A DNA stretch of 29,856 bases from Bremia lactucae (GCF_004359215.1 NC_090617.1:4189421-4219276), one strand, 5' to 3'; numbered from the stretch's first letter, positions 9,901 to 18,531 are shown. Notes: generated by a model not told the origin, from the letters alone. Numbers and translations are program-made.

Positions 9901-11106
9901 TCCAGCAACGCCTGTAGCAAAAAAAGCAAAAGCTTGATTTGCTTCCTTCTTTTCATTGTCTGTGCCTTGAACGGGATCCCCGATCGTGACATTTGATCCA
10001 ATTGAAAACTCTGGTGCGAAAGTAGAGGTACTAGAAAAATTTCGATGCTTGTAAGCTTGTCCAAACAGAAATTCCCCATTCCTCGGCGTGTGATTGGCTG
10101 ATTTCATGCCGGGATTACCAGAATTCAAAGGCGTGCCCATTTCAACTTTATCAGTTGGTAGGACGGGTTGTTCATTGGACGAAAAGGCATGAAAAACGCC
10201 AGGTTCGGCAAATTTATACGGTTTAAAAGGAGCTTTGTCTTGGTTGTCTGGAACCGATTTTTTCTCAATTGGGACAAATGGCACGTCGACGCACGGTTGA
10301 AAATTCGGACTTTGCATGGACGCATGATCACGGGAAGAGTCCAATCGTGCTGCCCCAAAGGTAAAATTAAAAGGAGTCGAGTCGTTTTTCTGATTGGTAG
10401 AAATAGTTGCCGACAGAGCAGGAATAGTCGGGTGCATCGATGATATTTCCGTTTGAAAACTTGAATTTCTATGGTCACGAGAAAATTTGTCTTCACTAAA
10501 TAGCGTCGAGAATCGAGGGGAAATGTTTGTGCGGCAGTGAGTCGTAGACGCCCATTTACGTACGCGAGATTTTGTGTCTGCCACTCCAGGTGCAAATGTC
10601 GCCTGATTCTCAGCTTCGACATCCAACCAATTAGCCGCCTCTCCTGCCTTGGGTTCATTTCCCTTAAAAGCTTCCTTCTCCGTTCCAACTTCTTCGACTT
10701 TTTGTACAGAACGGCGCTTGAAAGGATTTTCACTAAAGGCCGCTTGGAGGTCCTTCCATGCGTAGTAATATCCGTTCGAGGGCTGTTGATTTGAATCGAT
10801 GTCTCCGTCCTGCACAGCTCCATCCAATTTATTCAATTTTGGGTCTACTTTCGTCCTTTCTGGTTGTTGCTCATCGAACTCATTGTCTGGATCAAGATCA
10901 TCTGTGTCTACGGAACTCGTTACAGAGCTCGCGTCGCCCATAGATGGCGCATAGTCTTCGTCGTCCTCGTCGCTCTTTGGTGATGGCATTGGACATGAGA
11001 AAAATGCGCTCGTGCTTGAAGGAATCTCGTCAAAGGATAAATTATGATTGCTGTCGTCAGACTGCTCGTCGTCCGAGCTTTCTGGGTACTCTACGAGCCG
11101 TACCAT
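6918..11106 (-). CDS. DNAJC7-like co-chaperone: FG-rich N-terminus, TPR repeats, C-terminal J domain
   Basis: Three exons (11106-8168, 8103-7130, 7057-6918) give 1350 aa. Residues 1-100 are acidic. Roughly 240-570 are low-complexity, Ser/Thr/Asn-rich and carry about seven Phe-Gly dipeptides (FLFG twice, FMFG, FTFG, TVFG, STFG, KFG), like nucleoporin FG regions. TPR block one covers ~789-979 (from DWEELKRLGGVAHCARKYPE). TPR block two covers ~1020-1180 (MKQLKHNGNDHFKRGDYQE, then YCNRAAAQMGLGRYHTA). A basic Arg/Lys/Glu helix follows, then the J domain (~1275-1345: THYDVLGIAKKATSDQIKKA, HPD at 1303-1305, tail LKYDRELMYNRFGNFYED). TPRs plus a C-terminal J domain is the DNAJC7/TPR2 layout, which passes clients between Hsp70 and Hsp90. 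The family is usually about 500 aa, so the long FG-rich half is unusual, though some plant TPR-J proteins also have long N-termini. The FG role is inference. Confidence 0.88.
7058..7129 (-). other. Intron 2 of the DNAJC7-like gene (72 nt), splits the HPD motif
   Basis: On the minus strand the donor is GTATGT at 7129 and the acceptor is TTGTGCAG, ending at 7058. Splicing joins CAT CCA G to AC AAA, making His-Pro-Asp-Lys, the essential J-domain motif. The intron is a multiple of three and has no stop in frame, so an unspliced transcript would encode 24 extra residues after His-Pro, with Gly instead of the HPD Asp. Confidence 0.92.
8104..8167 (-). other. Intron 1 of the DNAJC7-like gene (64 nt)
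   Basis: On the minus strand the donor is GTACGC at 8167 and the acceptor is TGTGCCAG, ending at 8104. Splicing is phase 2 and joins ...GQILLYQ to R-KFDQIVKF with AG|A as the Arg codon. A nearer AG at about 8115 gives the wrong frame and a quick stop, so I prefer the later acceptor. Confidence 0.82.
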
Positions 11107-11840
11107 GACGCTTTTACCGACTCAAGTATAAGTGAACAAGAAGTTGATCTTTATTGGCAGCTTGACTTTAGTGACGTGCCAATTGTTATTTTACAATACT
11201 GATTACATAAATTTACCTCTGATTGCGTCTTTCACTTAAAAAAAGGTTTTCAGTGCGTCTTCAGTCTTTAATTGAATATATTAACCATACAAGTTGTATA
11301 TTAATAAATAAAATTAACTTTCATCTATGAGGTGTATGTTGCAATGGAATATTGAATCAACACACATCTCAATTAATTATATGACATAGTTGATTTTGAG
11401 CTTGACATGGAAAAGAGAAAAAGCATATTTTGGAATATTATTTCACTAAGAATAAATGAATGTAGTGCTAATCATGGATAATACAACATTGTTATCTTCC
11501 CTCTTGAAAAATAGACAAATGCAAGTTTGTTTTCTGCCCTTTTCAAAATAGACAAATGCAAGTTACGGCGGGGGTAATTAAAAGCATAGGATGCGCCTGC
11601 CACTCTAATATTAAGTTTAGATATAAAGGGCCACATGGCTCGAAGCCACCACCTAAGCAAGTGTTAATTCAGAACACATGAAAATAAAAAAACAGCTGTT
11701 TCTAATTTGCTTTATACGCTTTAAATGAAATTTACATATATGCGTGGTTTAGATTGGACATACCTATAGTAAATACAAGCTTATTGTCTATTCCGCGCTT
11801 CCTTCAAGCTACGTTGAATGGCCCTGATGCACTTTGTAGA
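11107..11840. other. AT-rich region upstream of the DNAJC7-like gene
   Basis: It should hold the promoter of the minus-strand gene next to 11106. No convincing ORF is present; the frames at 11472-11660 (-) and 11754-12002 (+) are short, and the second overlaps the thioredoxin reductase remnant out of frame. A 37-bp tandem duplication is visible (separate entry). Confidence 0.55.
11497..11565. repeat. 37-bp direct tandem duplication
   Basis: ATAGACAAATGCAAGTT occurs at 11511-11527 and again at 11548-11564, with similar flanks (CCCTCTTGAAAA and CCCTTTTCAAA). It is two units, not part of any recognised element. Confidence 0.85.
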
Positions 11841-11861
11841 ACTACATGGCCCCTCCATGGC

Positions 11862-12275
11862 CTCCGCGGGTCGTGCGTTAGGTTACACAAAAAATTTCAA
11901 TCTCTGCAACTTTGCCTTCCTCTTTTATGGAACGTCCCGTTGATCCCGATTCATAGTTTGTTCGGCCACCGTATACTACTATCAACACCAATTCTCCTTT
12001 AGAGACACTGTATTACATAATTACACCTACGATCTATCCAAACATTTGCTGCCTCTCTATTCTTCGGTTCAAGGCTTCAGCTACCCGCCGCCTTGCCCAG
12101 CTTCTCGCGTACTCTTTGCATGGCTTTATCCCACCGCTTTCGAATCCGCCTACTGTGGCAAGGCTTCTAGATTTCTGTCTACGCTACATGCGATGGCTTT
12201 TTCTTTTAAGGCGAAGAAGTTGCTGTTGTTGGCGGCGGTAACACAGCGGCTGAAGGAAATCTCGTCGGCGAGCTA
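11862..12275 (+). pseudogene. Thioredoxin reductase (bacterial, low-Mr type) gene fragment
   Basis: Scattered through three plus frames are landmarks of a thioredoxin reductase in the correct order. They are a degraded FAD-binding Gly motif and GYT (~11868-11889), a CNFAFLFYG block matching the usual A-N-L-x-P-L-L-x-E-G (~11905), GHR-x-LLST and an N-S-P block (~11963-12000), KASATRRL for the usual T-G-A-S-A-R-x-L (~12071-12093), and SAYCGKA (~12146). Then come the redox site region with T-C-D-G-F-F (~12185-12205; the first Cys of C-x-x-C is Tyr) and the NADPH-binding VAVVGGGNTAAE (~12219-12255). At least four frameshifts separate them, and the C-terminal half is absent. The normal enzyme is ~320 aa and reduces thioredoxin with NADPH. 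Individual matches are weak; their order is the evidence. Confidence 0.65.
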
Positions 12276-12490
12276 ATGGAGTATTGACCAACGGAAATAA
12301 AGGCTTGTCTGCTTCCACTTCGTCAAAAAAAATCACGCCGTTCCCTACCGCTTTAGACACCCCGAATACAGCTTATCGTCTTAAGGTCGGGGAGAGTACC
12401 GTTCCCCGATATGAATTTTGCATGCGATGATGGCTTGAAAAGGGCTTGGGAGACAGGTACTCCCCGAGCCACTTCCAAGCAATCTTCGTT
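12276..12490. other. Spacer between thioredoxin reductase remnant and Ty3-A
   Basis: GGGGAGAGTACCGTTCCCC at 12390-12408 is a short inverted repeat, and a related GGTACTCCCCG lies at 12455-12465. No coding stretch is visible. Confidence 0.5.
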
Positions 12491-12495
12491 GTTTT
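12491..12495. repeat. Target site duplication of Ty3-A (left)
   Basis: The 5 bp gtttt directly before the LTR start are repeated directly after the 3' LTR at 19069-19073. Confidence 0.85.
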
Positions 12496-13002
12496 TGTAA
12501 CAGGGTGTCCCGTTTTATAAGTGTTATTTCGTATAAGAAAAATAATATATATTATTTCCTAAAAGCAAAATCAATAATGAAGTGCAAAATTATTATCTTT
12601 TTAATCTTATCTGAAATAGTTCCAATAATACCAAATTTGGTCTTATTGATGCAATATGACATTAGCTCCATTGATTGATTGATTTAAGTCTAAAGCAACC
12701 CCGCCAATCGTTACAAGACACGATTGTGCGGTGCGCAAGGAGGAGCCATACTTAGTATGTTTATTAACATAATAAATTCAGTAGTAGATAGAAGATCGTT
12801 ACGTAGGAAACTTATTTTATAAGTACTGTTTTACTTTTCCCTAATTCTGAATCCATTGAATTACCTTTGGTAGCTACAGACCCTTAGCTACCTAGAAACC
12901 TTCCTTGTACTCTTGTGTACGTGAATTTCGAGGCACCTGTAATCAGTGAAAGTTTCTTGTTAACTAGTACTTACCAATACTAGTGAAAGGTGCCCCGTTA
13001 TA
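12496..13002 (+). repeat. Ty3-A 5' LTR
   Basis: It starts TGTAACAGGG and ends CCCCGTTATA, so the ends are imperfect inverted repeats of ten bases rather than the usual TG/CA only. It aligns with 18544-19068, with long shared blocks such as TCCAATAATACCAAATTTGG and TAGTAGATAGAAGATCGTTA. The last 70 bp fold into a two-hairpin structure closed by GGCACC and GGTGCC (separate entry). No tRNA primer site of a type I know is evident after the LTR. Confidence 0.92.
12932..12994 (+). other. Predicted three-way junction at the 3' end of the 5' LTR
   Basis: The outer stem GGCACC (12932-12937) pairs with GGTGCC (12989-12994). Inside, a small hairpin forms around TAAT (CTG/CAG extended by CA/TG with a bulge), and a 7-bp hairpin pairs ACTAGTA (12963-12969) with TACTAGT (12978-12984). 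The other two LTRs of this type have the same layout with other stem sequences. Confidence 0.65.
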
Positions 13003-13053
13003 TCTGGAAGCACTTCATAGACAGTTCAACGGCCCACACACGTTCCATCCTAC

Positions 13054-14170
13054 ATGGACAAGCTCGATGAAGAAGGAGGGAGCTTCCAAGCCCCTCAAGA
13101 AGGTTATCGCGCAACGCGTAAGAGGTCACTCATTTGAGTGACCTCGAATGAAGAGCGATCGAGCGAATAAGTTCGGTCGTAGGCGGGCCAGCCGTTGGCG
13201 CTATGCTGTACACTCTGGGCAGAGATGAATAGCATTCGGCCATAGCCGAGTTCTTACAACACAAACTCGACGGGGCCCAAGAATTAGTTTCCTTGCTTCA
13301 CCAGCAAAGCTCTCAACAAGCACAGGTGTTGATAGAACAGGGTGCTCAATAGTTGGAACTGGTGAGACAGTAACATGTATATGCTGATGCTATTGTGCAG
13401 ACGCTTCCGCGTTGACCCGAAAACATAAGGATAGGAATATCTAAATTAAGGCAGTCGAATGCGGCTCCCTTTTGAGACGTTTCGTGGAGTTAGACGACGC
13501 CATAGAAGCGCGTTGTACCAGTGATGATGCGACGAAAGTAAAACTTGGCATGTATAACTTAGCTGGACGTACCGAATTGGGGCGTTGGGGCTCAAGCTTC
13601 ACGACCCATTAGTCTTTAGGTCGTATGAGATCTTTAAGACCCGGCTCAGACAAAAGTTAAAGCCGCCACGTGCCGAATTTCAGGGCTTAAATCGAGCTCA
13701 TAGATTTGAAGCAGGGCAAGCGTGACATTCACGCTTATGCCCAACATACACGATACCTGGTTACTTATATCGTTAGTCATCTAATTGATGAATAAACACA
13801 AATAAATGTGTATATCAAATGTCTTGCAGACGGACCTGTTAAGATCCATCTGTTCCGGCTAGAGTTAGAGTCGTTAGACCAAGCGTTCTTTTTAGCGGAA
13901 CAGGAAGACTTTAGTCTTAAACAGGTTTTTGTTTACTCGGGTGCTTATCGTCCACCGAGGCGACAAGAAATCGAAGGTCCAGACGGATCTCTCGTATGAA
14001 GAGAGCGAGAAACCTCGCTTTTCAAATTACAAACGATTGCAAAGATGCAATTGTTGTCAAAACACAGAGCTACGCATATGAGTGTAGTGCCTCACGACCA
14101 GTGCCTAAAAACACTGAGCGAAAAGACCGACCTCTCGCTATGAATAGCTGAGGACGGATCCGACGCTGTT
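13054..14170 (+). pseudogene. Ty3-A Gag, broken
   Basis: A first ATG at 13054 (MDKLDEEGGSFQAPQEG) is cut by a TGA inside a hairpin. Downstream, fragments in several frames match Phytophthora-type Ty3 Gag: a coiled-coil stretch FLQHKLDGAQELVSLLHQQ (13.25 kb), a capsid-like LLRRFVELDDAIEAR and YNLAGR (13.47-13.57 kb), and GPVKIHLFRLELESLDQAF, then EQEDFSLKQV and YRPPRRQE (13.83-13.98 kb, longest frame 13808-13999). A nucleocapsid knuckle is still visible at about 14.04-14.09 kb as CNCC and, one frame over, AYECSA. Stops and frameshifts leave no usable Gag. Confidence 0.8.
13122..13145 (+). other. Perfect 10-bp stem-loop in the Ty3-A leader
   Basis: GAGGTCACTC pairs with GAGTGACCTC around the loop ATTT. 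It lies 120 bp after the 5' LTR, where retroelement packaging or dimerisation signals are often found. That role is inference. Confidence 0.7.
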
Positions 14171-14299
14171 GCAAAATCGCAACGGCGAGGCGGATTGCCA
14201 AGAAACGGTCGGGGTCAGCAGGTGCGGAGCGCACTACTGATCTAGCAACGTCAAAAGAATTTGCAGGTCGGTTGACAAAAGCTGCTTTTCACACATCAA

Positions 14300-14861
14300 A
14301 ACTGTGTGAAATTGCCCCAGGGGCTGAGGTTAACCTCATCGCCCTGAAAATAAAAATGTCAAATGATTTGCCCCTTCAGTTCCTACTCGGTTGTGGGGCG
14401 CCAAATAATTTTATTAGAGGCTAAAAACGCTAGAAGATCGCAAACTCAAGTTTGTTGAACGCGATATCCCTCTTACGAGGATGTCAGTGCGTCTAGCAGC
14501 ATGCGCAGATGTAACGGTTAAGAAACGTGTAATTGGTTACCAATACACGTTAAGCGGTAAGCAGTACGATGATGATTTCATCGTACTAGATTTAGTTCAC
14601 AAATTTGATGGCATCCTTGGATTACCATGGCTCAGAAAGTACGAGCCATGTATAAATTGGCAGCATCAAGCCGTGACAGTGCCTGTCTCTTGTTCATCAG
14701 ATGGCCAACTGATGAACGTCTTGGAGCATCCAGAAGCGTGTGTATGTCCTATGAGTGAGTGCGATGGCCTCACTTGTGTTTCGGTCGTTAGCATGACTGC
14801 ACAAGACCTCAGTGTGAATACCCAACACATTGTGGAGTTAGATCCCGACGGCTGTGCATAA
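14300..14861 (+). pseudogene. Ty3-A retropepsin-like protease, active-site Asp lost
   Basis: The N-terminal part (about 14.34-14.42 kb) reads DLPLQFLLGCGAPNNFIRG, then stops at TAA. In the family this block is L-V-D-C-G-A-S-N-N-F, so the catalytic Asp is Gly (GGT) here. The rest is open at 14481-14861: MSVRLAACADVTVKKRVIG, then QYDDDFIVLDLVHKFDGILG and LPWLRKYEPCINWQHQAV, the conserved second half of oomycete Ty3 proteases (the Ile-Leu-Gly-Leu-Pro-Trp-Leu block). A ~90-residue Cys-containing tail follows to TAA 14859-14861. Loss of the Asp and the stop make it inactive. Confidence 0.88.
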
Positions 14862-15600
14862 TCACATGCAGCGTCGAAGGTCCACCATGGTGACGTGGAC
14901 ATAGTTTCGACGGCTGTGCACAAGCAGAGACAGTGTCGAAGCTTAACCACTCGAATAAGTTGAGTGGTACGAAAGAAGGATGCTTGCTTAATTAGCAACA
15001 TCCAAGAAAGTTTAAAGTGCCACTCTGTAAGGGACAGTGCGAAAGTCTTAAATCGACTGATGAGTCAATCGTAGAGGATCTCGCTGTGGTAGCACAACCA
15101 CAGCTAGAGGCAATTGGGGAAGATTTTTCCCAAATAATTTCTGTGGGAATAAGTCCCCGGAAACCTGTGATCAAAGGCTTCCAGGTACCTTTATAAATAG
15201 GTTCCAAAGAAGAAGCTGAGACAATCAATGTCTTAGTGCCAGCGCTAGAACCGAAACGGTTCTTGCGTGATCTGCGTGGTGACAATGTCAAGCAGATCTG
15301 CGTACTTGTCACAGATGACAACGATGTGGCCGATATTCGGTCGGCAATAGTATTTCCTGAAATCAAACGAATTCTCAGTAGCTCATCAATGGACGAAAGT
15401 ATCTTCGATGAGAATACTCGGATTTAACGTATACGTCCCAATCCTGGGAGTCTTTGAAGAAAAACCCTATGTGTAAAAATTTAAAAGAATTTAGCGATGT
15501 CTTCCCTTAATCAGTACCGTGCAAGTTGTCTAGCGATAAAGGCACTCGACACGAATTCGACCTAATCCCAGGTTCGGAATAATGTGTCATGAAGCAGGCC
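14862..15600 (+). pseudogene. Ty3-A spacer and first residues of reverse transcriptase
   Basis: An open stretch at 15236-15427 (PALEPKRFLRDLRGDNVKQI, then SAIVFPEIKRILSSS) represents the variable region before RT. Around 15490-15600 the expected RT approach is readable in pieces: FSDVFP, then SDKGTRHEFDLIPGSE and CVMKQ, with stops at the two TAAs. Directly after this the RT proper is missing. Minus frames over this interval are shadows. Confidence 0.65.
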
Positions 15601-15675
15601 ATTGTCTCTTAAACAATCGCCAATCCTGGTGATTGCGGACCCTACAAGAATAACGGCATTCTTTTTTTAATGACT
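15600..15675. other. Junction of the RT-RNase H deletion in Ty3-A
   Basis: Sequence before about 15600 is the RT N-terminal approach (CVMKQ), and sequence from about 15675 is already the integrase core (reading SKMVHLPAVPESITAK). Reverse transcriptase, RNase H and the zinc-binding part of integrase, normally about 2 kb, are absent. The exact breakpoint cannot be placed by eye. Confidence 0.75.
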
Positions 15676-16192
15676 GTTTTAGCAAGATGGTACATCTTCC
15701 TGCCGTCCCTGAGTCGATCACAGCCAAAGCTGGGCTCGTGTCTTTATTGACACGATTTCGACTCCATGGGTTTTACCTCGTGAGCTGGTCTCAGATCGAG
15801 ACCCTTGATTCACTGTGAAATTTTGGCAAACAGTGTTCAAATTACTTGGAGCACAATTATAAATATTAACTTTTGATCACCCTGAAACAGGTGGTCAGAC
15901 AGAGTGTGCAAACCGTATTCTCAAAAAAATACTTCTCGGATACATCCGCTCTCTTAAGAGTTAGAGCGAGTTCATGCCGAATGTAAAATTTGCCATCAAC
16001 AATTCAGTGCATGCTTCTACAATGGATACACCATTTTTCGTGAATGGCTTACGCCATCCACATATGCCTACGATGTTTGAGAGCATATCTTATTTAGGGG
16101 GGGAGAAACTCGCTCGAGCAAAGAACAATTTAGCTCTTGTTCATCGCGCATCAGCCCTAAGGTTAATGCGAAGGATACCAATGTTGAGTTAA
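15675..16192 (+). pseudogene. Ty3-A integrase catalytic core, broken
   Basis: In successive frames I read SKMVHLPAVPESITAKAGLV, LVSDRDP followed by a TGA and FT, KLLGAQL, then FDHPETGGQTECANRILKK, and FAINNSVHASTMDTPFFVNG with LRHPHMP (frame 15974-16192). The second catalytic Asp (S-D-R-D-P) and the Glu (Q-T-E) are kept; the region with the first Asp fell into the deletion. Stops at 15804-15806 (TGA for Arg) and others show it is dead. Confidence 0.82.
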
Positions 16193-16490
16193 CTAGCATT
16201 GAAGTAGACAATGATGCTGAAAGAGTCAGCATCGAAACCAATACTATTAATGCGTATGATAATAGTCTCAATAATAGATAGAGATTAATATGTTCGCAGT
16301 GCAAGCCGGTCGCACTAAAAACAAAAATAAAACCGAGTCAGCAGGTGATTTCCTGCTGGCTAGAGAATCAGTGGTCCGCTTCGTACATATTCCATCGCTG
16401 ATGCGGTGGACCGACAGAAACGGAACTCTGACAAAAATGGAAGAGTAAACATACTTTCATTTAAATTTTAAATGACATAGTCCTGCTGTC
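16193..16490 (+). pseudogene. Ty3-A integrase linker, degraded
   Basis: An acidic Asp/Glu/Val-rich stretch follows the core, then an ARESVVRFVH-like and ADAVDRQKRNSDKNGRVNIL reading in the plus strand (about 16.36-16.46 kb). This is the linker that precedes the C-terminal domain in this element type. Several frameshifts are present. Confidence 0.6.
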
Positions 16491-16497
16491 TACGGGA

Positions 16498-16730
16498 AAT
16501 TTACCAGAACACGTAGTGACGAATGTAGGCAGTAGTAAATTTTACTGGCCAGCTGTATCGGCCCATTTCGTGTATTTCATCGCCAAGGCAATGTTTACAC
16601 GATCGAGCGGCCCCGTAGAATGCGTACGCATCCTACGTTTTATGTTGGGCGTCTCCTTCCGTACCATTGGTTCGAGGCTTCTTCCAAATTCGGCTTACAC
16701 CGGAACAGTCAAGGACATTCGTTAAACCCT
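16498..16730 (+). pseudogene. Ty3-A integrase C-terminal GPF/Y-type module
   Basis: LPEHVVTNVGSSKF is followed, after a frameshift, by a conserved IGPFRV-like stretch and then MRTHPTFYVGRLLPYHWFEA (frame 16620-16937). This corresponds to LPPYMNTHPVFYVGRLKRY of the element at 1585. The variable region up to the chromodomain (16.73-17.08 kb) is open in part but unconserved. Confidence 0.82.
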
Positions 16731-17083
16731 GATGGTTCCGTTCAAATACTTTTTGTCTCGGAACAGGGTATGATCCTCTTCAACCAGACGATTCAATCTA
16801 TCCTACAAGAAAGAGATCTTCTGACGAGCTGTCAACAGCTCATTTTGGAGGGATTGATGCGTCCTTTCGTTCGCCAGTTGATCAGTCGCAATTTGCGCAC
16901 AACTTTCCAACTGATCACAAGAAATACTATCGACTGATCGCTAGCATGCGGCGACGGGATTGCTCATAATCAAGATTTTCTTTAAAAGTTAAAAGGTGAC
17001 CCATATCACGATCTTGAATCGGACTCGTCAAACGAAGCAAACAAACACGATTTTTTCTCCCCCTCCACTTCCATTGATGTATT

Positions 17084-17265
17084 TAGGTGGTGAGAAGCGC
17101 TTTCTTGTTAAAAGTTTCTTGGATAAACGTGAGACAAAAGGGGTTCAAACGAGTCATCTCGTTCGTTGACGAGGATGTCCGCCCTTGCTTTGATTGTTGG
17201 GAACCTCTTTCCCACCTGATGTTAGGCGTTCCGAATCTCGTTTTGCAGTACGACGAGACCTATCC
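17084..17265 (+). pseudogene. Ty3-A integrase chromodomain, frameshifted
   Basis: In one frame GGEKRFLVKSFLDKRETKG is followed by VQTSHLVR, then TGA in place of the Trp of the usual W-R-G-Y-P, and RGCPP. After a shift the second half reads CWEPLSHLMLGVPNLVLQYD. This is the chromodomain of chromovirus-type Ty3 integrases, which guides insertion into particular chromatin. Confidence 0.85.
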
Positions 17266-17399
17266 TTCTCGGCAGAAGGTCCATCAGAGAACGAGCGCTT
17301 CCTGCGCTCGTAAAAGGATTGAAGGTTATCAATCTCTTGACGCGTCTCGTAAGAATGAGAGTCTTTCAATGGGGATACTTGAGGGATATATGCTTTCTC

Positions 17400-18333
17400 C
17401 GGGGCATGACCTGCACCTCTAACACAGCATGGGCTTGAGACATCCACGAGAGGCAAGGTTTTCCTGCCTCTCTAGACAAACGGTGCAACTTATAGCGTGC
17501 ACTGACTACGGTCCGTTTCTCGAACCGTTTACGGAAGTCATTTAGCTTGTCAAGCCAGACCTTTCGGCCTATGTTCTGTACATTCTGTGCAAAGGCTGTC
17601 TAAACTTGGAATAAAGGTTTGACATCCTTTGCCCGCTTGCAAGTGTACCACCGATGCCGGTGAAGGCATCGATGAAGATTCCATTTCATCCTCACAGGCT
17701 TGTGAAGCCTGGATGAGTTGAATAACGAAATTTGATATTGATCGTTGGTAATATCAGACCAACGAATGAGGTATCCCTTAGAGGGTGACCAAGGCCTTTT
17801 TCAGGAGCGAAACGCAACGTATTGCGGTCCCTCTCCTGTTCGCTCATGCTAATGTTAACATTAACTTGACCCTGAAAGCGATCCCTACATTTACTCCCTT
17901 TCTGGTGACGCATACTAACGTCATCAGGGTGGTTATCGCCCTTGGATCATCGGATGACGACTTCCCACCAAAGAGGTCAGACGAGTTAAATCTCGTCATC
18001 ACCTCCTTGATAGTCATGTTAGAACCCAAAGGTTTAACGGACTCGGCCCCAGTAGTACGGCAGCCTTCTCAGTCGCCACTGAGTCGAGCGATGCAGGTTA
18101 CTTGGACCAGCCACCTACAATAAGTGTAGCGGGTGACTTGTCCCGTCATCTGCAATGTCATCAACGCATGACATACCCTAGTCACCTCCAATAGGATTAC
18201 GAGGTGACATATCCCCCGCAGTAGACGCTAATGCGCCTACTGAATCATTTGCCTTACTGACAGCTACACTGATCCGTGCAGCTGCAAGCTTAGCAGCCTC
18301 GCGGCCCACGTGCACAGACTTGTTTGTCGCCAT
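17400..18333 (-). pseudogene. Antisense ORF between Ty3-A pol and its 3' LTR, degraded
   Basis: The minus strand, opposite to the element, begins at ATG 18333: MATNKSVHVGREAAKLAAAR, then ISVAVSKANDSVGALAST and AGDMSPRNPIGGD, ending at TAG 18178-18180. Further down, coherent pieces in shifting frames read FNSSDLFGGKSSSDDPRAIT, TLMTLVCVTRKGVNVGIAFR, then a Gln/Glu/Arg stretch, LGHPLRDTSFVGLILPT and INIKFRYSTHPGFTSL (18029-17692). A Lys/Arg/Ser-rich frame lies at 17456-17154. No family is recognised. That peptide-like pieces continue across frameshifts suggests a decayed protein gene, not noise. The LTR copy at 28999-29448 has an open antisense ORF in the same place. Confidence 0.5.
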
Positions 18334-18531
18334 TTTGATATTGGTCAAAATCAAGAATGCAAATAAATCGATGTTTTGATGAAAATCAAAATGCAAATAA
18401 AATCGTATTTTGATTAGAATCATAATGCAAATATAAACGGTATTTTGATTAAAACCAATAAATTAATTACATGAAAAGACTTAATAATATTTCCTGTCAC
18501 CCTACATCAATCACGATGGTGACTGTTTGTT

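Noticed and set aside
9087..10079. A 330-codon minus-strand frame inside the DNAJC7-like gene
   Set aside because: It overlaps exon 1 of the real gene in another frame of the same strand, where Ser/Phe-rich low-complexity codons suppress stops. It has no domain-like motif. The same applies to 10125-10823 (-).
12390..12465. GGGGA/TCCCC inverted repeats as possible terminator or small element ends
   Set aside because: The arms are only 4-6 bp, with no target duplication or further symmetry.
14666..15366. Minus-strand frames (111 and 124 codons) in Ty3-A
   Set aside because: They lie opposite the protease tail and spacer, which make sense on the plus strand. Unlike the frames at 17.4-18.3 kb they do not recur in another element.
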